Shown: positions 5,967 through 12,004 of the stretch, in pieces
How positions within the stretch are numbered: the first letter of the stretch is position 1
Layout: the number at the start of each line of letters is the position of its first letter
Source of the DNA: Dokdonella_A sp039926025
GTDB lineage: Bacteria; Pseudomonadota; Gammaproteobacteria; Xanthomonadales; Rhodanobacteraceae
Direction: 5' to 3'
Length of the DNA stretch: 14,030 nucleotides
Assembly: GCA_039926025.1 (NCBI GenBank)
Contig: JBDSXV010000100.1
Coordinates: forward strand, 1 to 14,030
The notes under the pieces: model-generated
The model's database searches: none
What the model was told of the DNA's origin: nothing
The model's input: only the letters and a program-made list of their open reading frames with translations
Translations under genes and position numbers: made by a program

Positions 5967-6404
5967 TTCGTCACCCAACACAATCCCTGGTTCGTGCGCG
6001 CTCATGCGCCGTCTCGTCACGTTCTGAACCATATCTTCCGGCCCGCTGCCGATGGCGTCGCGACCGAAGAGGCGCAGGCATGGGTTCCGCGCGTCGATAT
6101 CCGCGAGGAATCCGGGCGTTTCGTGATCCTCGCCGACCTGCCCGGCGTTGATCTTGCCGACATTGAGATCCAGATGGAAAAGGGGGCACTTTCCCTGAAG
6201 GGTGAGCGCAAGGTGCCAGAGGTGGGCGAGGGCGTCACCTCGACGCGTAGCGAGCGCCTGCAGGGCCGTTTCGATCGCCGCTTCGCGCTTCCGGACAGCG
6301 TCGACGCCGAGGGCATAAGTGCCGCTGGCCGCAATGGCGTACTCGAGATCTCGATTCCGAAGAAACCCGAGACGACGCCGCGACGCATCGTCATCAACGG
6401 CTGA
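5964..6404 (+). CDS. Hsp20/IbpA-family small heat shock protein
   Basis: A 146-aa ATP-independent holdase chaperone that binds unfolding proteins and hands them to the DnaK/ClpB system. The alpha-crystallin domain spans about residues 40-132, beginning WVPRVDI, with LADLPGV at 56-62 and the conserved GVLEISIPK strand near the end. The C-terminal IxI oligomerisation motif is present as IVI (142-144). The frame is open to a TTG at 5937, but the ATG at 5964 has GGAGAG 4 nt upstream and gives a typical short N-terminal arm. A sigma-32 promoter and a foldable leader precede it. cbpA lies downstream on the same strand, beyond a terminator. Confidence 0.93.
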   Translation: MFVTQHNPWFVRAHAPSRHVLNHIFRPAADGVATEEAQAWVPRVDIREESGRFVILADLPGVDLADIEIQMEKGALSLKGERKVPEVGEGVTSTRSERLQGRFDRRFALPDSVDAEGISAAGRNGVLEISIPKKPETTPRRIVING

Positions 6405-6481
6405 GGAACGCGTACGCTTATGCCGACGTGATGGCTTTGGTACGCTGCTCGCAATGGGCGGTGTACCGGACAATGCAATCC

Positions 6482-6520
6482 CGGCCCGCGGCTGCACAAC
6501 CGCGGGCCGTTTTCGTTTTT
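6482..6520 (+). terminator. Strong intrinsic terminator just before cbpA
   Basis: CGGCCCGCGG (6482-6491) pairs perfectly with CCGCGGGCCG (6500-6509) around an 8-nt loop, followed by TTTT, CG and TTTTT (6510-6520). It would end the hsp20 transcript, yet its tail stops only 18 nt before the cbpA ATG, leaving no room for a separate downstream promoter. Confidence 0.88.
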
Positions 6521-6538
6521 GAAGTTTCGAGGTAGTGG

Positions 6539-7417
6539 ATGGAGTTCAAGGATTATTACGAAATCCTCGGGGTCAAACCCGATGCAGCCGATGCCGAAAT
6601 CAAGTCGGCGTACCGGCGGTTGGCGCGCAAGTTCCACCCGGACGTCAGCAAGGAAACGGGTGCCGAGGATAAGTTCAAGTCGATCAACGAAGCCTACGAG
6701 GCATTGCGAGAGCCCGCCCGGCGAAAGGAATACGACCAGATTCGCGCTGGCGGCTATCGGGGTGGTGACGAATTTCGCGGAGCACCGCCGAATTGGCGGC
6801 GTGAGGCGGGCAACGACGGCGAGGGCGACTACAGCGACTTCTTCGAGTCCCTGTTCGGCAATCGAGCTTCCGGTGGCCGCGCGGGTCCTCGCCGCGGACG
6901 CGACTTGCACGCGCAGATCACCGTCGATCTCGTCACCGCGTATCACGGCGGTCGCGAACGCATCAGCTTGCGCGATGGCCAGGGCGAACGAACACTCGAG
7001 GTGAAGATTCCAGCTGGCATTGTCTCGGCGCAACAGATTCGACTGAGTGGGCAGGGTTACCCAGGCACACACGGAGGTGCCGCGGGAAATCTCATCCTCG
7101 AGGTGGGTCTGCGCGAAGATCCGCGGTTCCGGCTCGAAGGAACCCACGTGCTGATCACCCTTCCGGTGGCGCCTTGGGAAGCGGCGCTCGGCGCCACGGT
7201 GACGGTGCCGACGCTCGGAGGCAATGTCGAGTTGCGCATTCCCGAGGGTTCGGATGGCGGGCGCAAGATGCGCCTGCGCGGACGCGGTTGGCCAGGCAAG
7301 ACGCCGGGCGACCAGATCGTCACGCTGGAAGTTCATGTACCGAAAGCCGAGACCGATGCGCAGCGTGCGGTCTACGAGGAAATGGCATCATTGTTTGAAT
7401 TCGACCCGCGCGCTTGA
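6539..7417 (+). CDS. cbpA: CbpA-type DnaJ-class co-chaperone
   Basis: A 292-aa J-domain protein that stimulates the DnaK ATPase and delivers substrates; CbpA homologues can also bind DNA. Order: J-domain (about 1-70) with the essential HPD at 33-35; a Gly/Arg-rich linker (about 72-120); then two beta-sandwich C-terminal domains (about 122-285). The zinc-finger CXXCXGXG repeats of true DnaJ are absent, which with the length (E. coli CbpA is about 306 aa) supports CbpA rather than DnaJ. The ATG at 6539 has GAGGT 5 nt upstream. The usual partner gene cbpM does not follow; a response regulator converges instead. Transcription depends on passing the terminator or on a promoter overlapping it. Confidence 0.92.
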   Translation: MEFKDYYEILGVKPDAADAEIKSAYRRLARKFHPDVSKETGAEDKFKSINEAYEALREPARRKEYDQIRAGGYRGGDEFRGAPPNWRREAGNDGEGDYSDFFESLFGNRASGGRAGPRRGRDLHAQITVDLVTAYHGGRERISLRDGQGERTLEVKIPAGIVSAQQIRLSGQGYPGTHGGAAGNLILEVGLREDPRFRLEGTHVLITLPVAPWEAALGATVTVPTLGGNVELRIPEGSDGGRKMRLRGRGWPGKTPGDQIVTLEVHVPKAETDAQRAVYEEMASLFEFDPRA

Positions 7418-7426
7418 CGCGCGCGG
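7406..7426. terminator. Short GC hairpin at the cbpA end
   Basis: CCGCGCGC (7406-7413) pairs with GCGCGCGG (7419-7426) around a TTGAC loop that holds part of the cbpA stop codon. No T-run follows on either strand. It sits in the 29-bp gap between two convergent genes and could serve both. Confidence 0.3.
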
Positions 7427-7446
7427 ATCGTCGAGTACGTGCGGGC

Positions 7447-7815
7447 TCAAGCGGCCGGCAGGTATTCCTTGATGACGCGCGTCAGCTCCGCGTCGTCGAT
7501 CGGCTTGGTCACGTAGGCCTTGGCGCCTTGACGCATCCCCCAGACGCGGTCGGTGTCCTGATCCTTGGTCGTAACGAGCACGATTGGGATATGGCTCGTT
7601 TTCGGATCCTTGGCGATCGTGCGCGTTGCCTGGAACCCGTTGAGATTCGGCATCACGACATCCATCAGGATCAGGTCCGGCAATTCACGGCGCGCGACCT
7701 CAACGCCTGCAGCGCCATCTTCTGCGGTGATGACCTGATGGCCGAGCTTCTCGACCGTCCGTTGCATCCCGACCAGCTGCGACGGTGAGTCGTCGACAAT
7801 CAGTACTCTGGACAT
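7447..7815 (-). CDS. pilH: PilH-like single-domain response regulator
   Basis: A 122-aa stand-alone CheY-like receiver with no output domain. The acid pocket is Asp8-Asp9, the phospho-acceptor is Asp52 (LILMDVVMP), the switch Thr is Thr82 and the conserved Lys is Lys104 (TKP). Segments LNGFQATR and VTTKDQDTDRVWG closely match my recollection of PilH of the Pil-Chp system that controls type IV pilus retraction and twitching motility. Here no other pil/chp genes are present, so it is an orphan whose kinase is elsewhere. The start at 7815 has only a weak Shine-Dalgarno (an AGGGG about 14 nt upstream, GAAGAA nearer). It converges on cbpA. Confidence 0.8.
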   Translation of the reverse strand: MSRVLIVDDSPSQLVGMQRTVEKLGHQVITAEDGAAGVEVARRELPDLILMDVVMPNLNGFQATRTIAKDPKTSHIPIVLVTTKDQDTDRVWGMRQGAKAYVTKPIDDAELTRVIKEYLPAA

Positions 7816-7842
7816 TTCTTCGTTTCCCCTGTTGAAGGGCCC

Positions 7843-7848
7843 ATTCTA
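7843..7848 (-). promoter_or_regulatory. Possible -10 box of the response regulator
   Basis: The minus strand reads TAGAAT at 7843-7848, one mismatch from TATAAT, which would start transcription about 20 nt upstream of the gene. The -35 region is poor (TGGCCG at about 17 nt). Read-through from acuI, whose stop lies 63 bp upstream, is also possible. Confidence 0.3.
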
Positions 7849-7878
7849 GTCTTGCATCGCCGCTTCGGCCAGCGCCGC

Positions 7879-8871
7879 TCAGCCGATTTTCACAACCGTG
7901 CGGCCGAGCGATTTGCCAGCGAGCATGGTATCGAAAACCGTGGGAATGTCAGCAAGCGCGACCTCCCGGTTTGATATTTTTTCCAGATGAGACGGTTTCC
8001 AGTCACCAGCAAGGCGCTCCCAGACCTGCTCGCGGATCGGCCGTGCGGTGCCGGCCGAGGCGATTCCGAGCAGACTGAGCCCGCGAATGATGAACGGCAT
8101 CACCGTCGTAGCGAGATCGGCCGACGCCGCAAGCCCGCAACTGGCAATGTTGCCATAGGGGTGAATCACGCGGCTCAAGCCGGCGAGCATATCGCCGCCG
8201 ACGTTGTCGATGGCACCCGCCCAGCGTGCGGTTTCAAGCGGACGCTGGCCCCAATACAGGCCCGTGCGCGCGATGCATTGACGGGCGCCGAGGCCCATCA
8301 GCCATTCGAACTGGTCGACCTTGCCAGTGATCGCATGTGCCTCGAAGCCGGCACGGGTGAGAATGTCGATCGCAAGCGAGCCGACACCGCCGGTTGCGCC
8401 GGTGACCACAATCGGCCCCATTTCGGGCGTCTGGCCATTGCGCACCATCTGAAACAGCGACAGCGCCGCAGTGAAACCGGCGGTGCCCAGGGCCATCGAC
8501 TCGCGCAGAGTGAGGCCGGCGGGTAAGGGAATCGTCCATTTCGACTCCAGACGTGCGTATTCGGCATAGCCGCCATCGCGCGCTTCCGAAAGCCCGCAGC
8601 CGGTGCACAGCACCTGGTCGCCTTCCTTGAACGCAGGATCCGTCGATGCCGCCACATAGCCGGCGACATCGATGCCGCCATTGAGCGGAAACTTGCGCAG
8701 GATTTTGCCTTTTCCAGTCCCAGCCAATGCGTCCTTGTAGTTGACCGACGAGTAGGCGACCTTGACCAGGATTTCGCCCGGCGAAAGCTCGTCGGTGCCC
8801 ATCTGCTCGACGCCGGCGCGATAGCCGTTGGCGTCGCTGTGGATACGGAAAGCATTGAATGTGTTCGACAT
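7879..8871 (-). CDS. acuI: AcuI/YhdH-family acryloyl-CoA reductase (NADPH)
   Basis: A 330-aa medium-chain dehydrogenase/reductase of the zinc-free quinone-oxidoreductase type. AcuI/YhdH members reduce toxic acryloyl-CoA to propionyl-CoA with NADPH. Diagnostic segments are NYKDALAGTGKGKI (44-57) in the substrate domain, the Rossmann motif TGATGGVGS (157-165), and CGLAASADLATTVMPFI followed by RGLSLLGIAS in the C-terminal half, characteristic of this subfamily. Length matches E. coli YhdH (about 324 aa). It begins 68 bp after lpd on the same strand with no terminator seen between, so read-through from the suc operon is possible; its own Shine-Dalgarno is weak. Exact in vivo substrate is inferred from the family. 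Confidence 0.9.
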   Translation of the reverse strand: MSNTFNAFRIHSDANGYRAGVEQMGTDELSPGEILVKVAYSSVNYKDALAGTGKGKILRKFPLNGGIDVAGYVAASTDPAFKEGDQVLCTGCGLSEARDGGYAEYARLESKWTIPLPAGLTLRESMALGTAGFTAALSLFQMVRNGQTPEMGPIVVTGATGGVGSLAIDILTRAGFEAHAITGKVDQFEWLMGLGARQCIARTGLYWGQRPLETARWAGAIDNVGGDMLAGLSRVIHPYGNIASCGLAASADLATTVMPFIIRGLSLLGIASAGTARPIREQVWERLAGDWKPSHLEKISNREVALADIPTVFDTMLAGKSLGRTVVKIG

Positions 8872-8939
8872 CGGCGGGCCCGTATCCTGGCTGGGTGGTG
8901 CTTCGCGTCGACGCAGGGCCGAACGCGAGGTCGATCTGT

Positions 8940-10364
8940 TCAGTTCGCCTTGTGAATCGCCCGCTTGTCGACGGCCAGCGCCGCTTCATGCACCGCTTCA
9001 GACAGCGTCGGATGCGCGTGCACAATGCGTGCGAGATCCTCGGCCGAACCCTTGAACTCCAGCGCGACGACGCATTCGGCGACCAGTTCCGAAACGTTAG
9101 CCCCGACCAGATGCGCTCCGAGGATGCGGTCGGTTTCGGCGTGCGCGATGATCTTCACGAAGCCCGCGGGTTCGTTCATCGCGACGGCGCGACCGACGGC
9201 TGCGAACGGGAAGGAGCCGGTTTTATACGGGATGTTTTCGGCCTTGCATTGCGCCTCGGTCTTGCCGACCCAGGCGATTTCCGGTTCCGTGTAGATGACC
9301 CAGGGAATGGTATCGAGATTCACGTGGCCGGCCTTGCCGGCGATGATCTCGGCCACCGCCATGCCTTCTTCGAAACCCTTGTGCGCGAGCATCGGGCCGC
9401 GCACGCAATCGCCCACGGCCCAGACGCCTTCGACGCCGGCCCAGCAGTGCTCATCGACGATGACGCGACCGCGTTCATCGAGCTTGACGCCGGTGTCATC
9501 GCCAAGCACGCCGTCGGTATAGGCGCGGCGACCGACGGCGACGAGCAGCTTGTCGACGACGAGCTGCTTCTCGCCATCCTTGCCGGCGTAGGTCAACTGC
9601 ACTTCGTTGCCCTTGACCTCGGCCTTGGACAGCTTTGCGCCGAGTTCGATCTTGAGGCCCTGCTTGGCAAATTCGCGCGCAGCGGTTTTTGCGACGTCGG
9701 CATCGGCGACGCCGAGAAAATCCGGCAGCGCTTCAATGATCGTGACATCGGCGCCGAGACGCTTCCAGACGCTGCCGAGCTCGAGGCCGATCACGCCGGC
9801 GCCGATCACGCCCAGACGCTTTGGCACGGCCGGAAAATCGAGCGCGCCGGCGTTGTCGACGATGTTCTTGCCGTCGAATTTCGCGAAGGGCAATTCGATC
9901 GGTGTCGACCCGGTCGCGATGATCACGTTGGTCGCGGCGAGCGTCTGCTTCGCTCCGTCCGGTGCCGTGATTTCGACCTGGCGTCCCTTCAGCAGCTTGC
10001 CCTTGCCCAGATACGACGTGATCTTGTTCGACTTGAACAACATCGCGACACCACCGGTGAATTGCTTGACGATCTTGTCCTTGCGGCCAACCATCGTGCC
10101 GACGTCGATCTTCGCGTCGGTCACGCTGATGCCGTGCACGCCGAAGCTGTGCTGCAGATTCCAGAACTGCTTGGACGAATCGAGCATCGCCTTCGACGGA
10201 ATGCAGCCGACGTTGAGGCAGGTCCCGCCGAGTGCGGCTTTGCCGTCGGCGCCGACCCATGCGTCGACGCAGGCGGTCTTGAGTCCGAGCTGGGCAGCGC
10301 GGATCGCTGCGTGATAACCGGCGGGGCCGCCGCCGATGACGATGACGTCGAATTGTTCGCTCAT
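8940..10364 (-). CDS. lpd: Dihydrolipoyl dehydrogenase (E3 of 2-oxoglutarate dehydrogenase)
   Basis: A 474-aa FAD flavoenzyme that reoxidises the dihydrolipoyl groups of E2 with NAD+. Features in order: FAD-binding GGGPAGY (11-17), redox disulfide Cys49/Cys54 in GGTCLNVGC, NAD-binding GAGVIGLELG in the middle, the second FAD motif WAVGDC, and the C-terminal dimerisation domain with the catalytic His451-Glu456 pair (HPTLSE). It is third in the sucA-sucB-lpd order, so it is probably the E3 of this complex and may be shared with others. The ATG at 10364 has no clear Shine-Dalgarno, and the foot of a long inverted-repeat element lies 17 nt upstream, which may limit or tune translation. Confidence 0.97.
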   Translation of the reverse strand: MSEQFDVIVIGGGPAGYHAAIRAAQLGLKTACVDAWVGADGKAALGGTCLNVGCIPSKAMLDSSKQFWNLQHSFGVHGISVTDAKIDVGTMVGRKDKIVKQFTGGVAMLFKSNKITSYLGKGKLLKGRQVEITAPDGAKQTLAATNVIIATGSTPIELPFAKFDGKNIVDNAGALDFPAVPKRLGVIGAGVIGLELGSVWKRLGADVTIIEALPDFLGVADADVAKTAAREFAKQGLKIELGAKLSKAEVKGNEVQLTYAGKDGEKQLVVDKLLVAVGRRAYTDGVLGDDTGVKLDERGRVIVDEHCWAGVEGVWAVGDCVRGPMLAHKGFEEGMAVAEIIAGKAGHVNLDTIPWVIYTEPEIAWVGKTEAQCKAENIPYKTGSFPFAAVGRAVAMNEPAGFVKIIAHAETDRILGAHLVGANVSELVAECVVALEFKGSAEDLARIVHAHPTLSEAVHEAALAVDKRAIHKAN

Positions 10365-10381
10365 GGGTTCGCTTCGCTTAC

Positions 10382-10484
10382 TGGGATTCGGGATTGGGGA
10401 TTCGGGATTCGCAAGAGCGGCAAACAGGACGGTGCGGGCAATCGCCCGCTCTTTGCAATCCCGAATCCCGAATTCCGAATCCCA
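10382..10484. repeat. 103-bp inverted-repeat element between sucB and lpd
   Basis: Two 39-bp arms (10382-10420 and 10446-10484) are inverted repeats matching at 34 of 39 positions, around a 25-bp centre. The arms consist of head-to-tail GGGATTCG/GGATTGG-like units followed by CAAGAGCGG. A second hairpin, GCGGGC/GCCCGC (10434-10439/10444-10449), competes at the tip. GGGATTCG-rich elements are, from memory, frequent between genes in Xanthomonadales. In the sucB-lpd mRNA it would form a very long stem. It has no coding capacity and no evident target-site duplication. Confidence 0.85.
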
Positions 10485-10515
10485 TGCTTCTCGGCCTCAA
10501 AGGCCGAGAAGCATG
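10483..10515 (-). terminator. Perfect 15-bp hairpin with the sucB stop codon in its loop
   Basis: Bases 10483-10497 are the exact reverse complement of 10501-10515, leaving a 3-nt loop (10498-10500). The sucB TGA (10497-10499, minus strand) lies at the tip, and the upstream arm encodes the last residues of SucB (MLLGL). No T-run follows on the minus strand; the hairpin abuts the inverted-repeat element. It may act as an attenuator or a 3'-end stabiliser for sucAB mRNA rather than a classical terminator. Confidence 0.6.
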
Positions 10516-11732
10516 CGCTGCGGATTCTCAAGCTGGTTCTTGATGTCGACCAGGAACAGCACTGCATCCTTGCCGTCGATGATGCGGTGGTCGTAGCTGA
10601 TCGCGATGTACATCATCGGTGCAGCGATGACCTGGCCGTTCTCGACGATCGCGCGTTCCTTGATCGTGTGCATGCCGAGGATCGCGCTCTGCGGAGGGTT
10701 GACGATCGGCGTCGACAGCAGCGATCCGAATGTGCCGCCATTGGTGACGGTGAAGGTGCCGCCTTGCAGGTCGTCGAGCGTCAGGCCGCCTTCGCGTGCC
10801 TTCTTCGCATAGGTCGCGATCGACTTTTCGATGTCGGCGAAGCTCATGTTCTGCGCGTCGCGAAGCACCGGCGTGACCAGGCCCTTGTCAGTGGAAACAG
10901 CGACCGAGATATCCTGATAGCCGTGATAGATCACGTCGCTGCCGTCGACAGAGGCGTTCACGACGGGATGACGCTTGAGCGCCTCGCAGGCGGCCTTCAC
11001 GAAGAAGCTCATGTAGCCGAGCTTGATGCCGTTGGCTTTCTCGAACTGTTCGCCGAGCGCCTTGCGCATCGCCGCGACCTGAGTGAGATTGATCTCATTG
11101 AACGAAGTCAGCATTGCGATCGAGTTCTTCGACAGCATCAGGCGTTCGGCAATCTTCGTGCGCATGCGCGTCATCGGCACGCGCTCTTCAGGACGCCCAG
11201 GAGCGGCCGCGCCCGGTATCGGTTTCGCTGCCGGCGCTGCGGCAGCTGCAGGCGCCGGCTTGCCGTCGCGCATGAAGTTGACGAGATCTTCCTTGGTCAC
11301 GCGGCCGTCGCGACCAGTCGCTGCAACATCGTTCGGGTCGATCTTGTTCTCCGTCGCCACGCGCTGACCAGCGGGCGAGAGATCGGCTGATTTGCCGGCC
11401 GCGGCAGCAGGTGCAGCAGCGGGCGTCGCAGCCGCCCTCGGTGCTTCGGCCTTGGCCGGTGCGGCGGCTTTTTCGGCGGGTGCAGCGGCGGCGGCGCCTT
11501 CCTCGATGATCGCGAGGACCTGCTGGCTCGTCACGGTCGCGCCGGTGTCGAACTTGATTTCCTTGAGCACGCCATCGGCAGGCGCCGGTACTTCAAGCAC
11601 CACCTTGTCGGTTTCGAGATCGACGAGATTTTCGTCGCGCTTGACCGCATCGCCCGGTTTCTTGTGCCAAGTCGCGATGGTCGCGTCGGAGACAGATTCG
11701 GGCAGGACGGGAACTTTGACTTCAATCGACAT
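10497..11732 (-). CDS. sucB: 2-Oxoglutarate dehydrogenase E2 (dihydrolipoyl succinyltransferase)
   Basis: A 411-aa core subunit that transfers the succinyl group from E1 to CoA. Domains in order: an N-terminal lipoyl domain with the lipoylated Lys43 in LETDKVVLEV; an Ala/Pro-rich mobile linker; a peripheral subunit-binding domain (SPAGQRVATENKID...GRDGRVTKEDL); a second Ala/Pro linker; and the acyltransferase domain with the active-site motif H382-x3-D386 in SYDHRIIDG. The frame is open up to 11867 through the tandem repeats, but MSIEVKVPVLPES at 11732 is the conserved start and has AAGGA upstream. sucA precedes it by 265 bp of repeats, and lpd follows. Confidence 0.97.
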   Translation of the reverse strand: MSIEVKVPVLPESVSDATIATWHKKPGDAVKRDENLVDLETDKVVLEVPAPADGVLKEIKFDTGATVTSQQVLAIIEEGAAAAAPAEKAAAPAKAEAPRAAATPAAAPAAAAGKSADLSPAGQRVATENKIDPNDVAATGRDGRVTKEDLVNFMRDGKPAPAAAAAPAAKPIPGAAAPGRPEERVPMTRMRTKIAERLMLSKNSIAMLTSFNEINLTQVAAMRKALGEQFEKANGIKLGYMSFFVKAACEALKRHPVVNASVDGSDVIYHGYQDISVAVSTDKGLVTPVLRDAQNMSFADIEKSIATYAKKAREGGLTLDDLQGGTFTVTNGGTFGSLLSTPIVNPPQSAILGMHTIKERAIVENGQVIAAPMMYIAISYDHRIIDGKDAVLFLVDIKNQLENPQRMLLGL

Positions 11733-11746
11733 GGTGGTGTCCTTGG

Positions 11747-12004
11747 TTTTGCGCTCATCCATGTGCGCGAAGATCAAAAAGCGGCCATCCATGGCCGCAC
11801 TATCCGGTATGTTTTTTTGCGTTCGTCCTTCAACGCGAAAATCAAACGGCGGCCATCCTGGACGCACTATTCAGTGGTTTTTGCGTTCGTCCTTGAACGC
11901 GAAGATCAAACTGCGGCCATCCATCGCCGCACTATTCAGAAGTTTTCTGCGTTCTTCCTTGAACGCAAAGATCAAACAGCGGCCATCCATGGCCGCACTA
12001 TTCA
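11747..12004. repeat. Four tandem ~66-bp repeats between sucA and sucB
   Basis: Four imperfect direct copies lie at about 11747-11806, 11811-11873, 11876-11938 and 11942-12004; the shared CACTATTCA-like segment recurs at 11798, 11865, 11930 and 11996 (steps of 67, 65 and 66 bp). In the mRNA sense each unit reads stop-like GAATAG, then palindrome GCGGCCATGGATGGCCGC, then TTTGATCTTCGC, then a second hairpin GCGTTC-AAGGAC-GAACGC. The copy nearest sucA supplies the sucA stop codon; that nearest sucB is most diverged. Hairpin 2 has one compensatory change (U-A pair in three copies, C-G in the fourth). No coding function is apparent. Confidence 0.9.

Noticed and set aside
8859..11390. 843-codon open frame on the + strand antisense to lpd and sucB
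   Set aside because: It is a mirror of the minus-strand genes caused by GC-rich codon bias; its translation is rich in Arg, Asp and His, matches no family I know, and the opposite strand encodes clear Lpd and SucB.
11733..11867. 45-residue N-terminal extension of SucB
   Set aside because: It is only the translated repeat array; SucB starts with the lipoyl domain at MSIEVKVP.
11747..12004. CRISPR array
   Set aside because: Whole ~66-bp units repeat with scattered differences; there are no constant repeats alternating with unique spacers and no cas genes.
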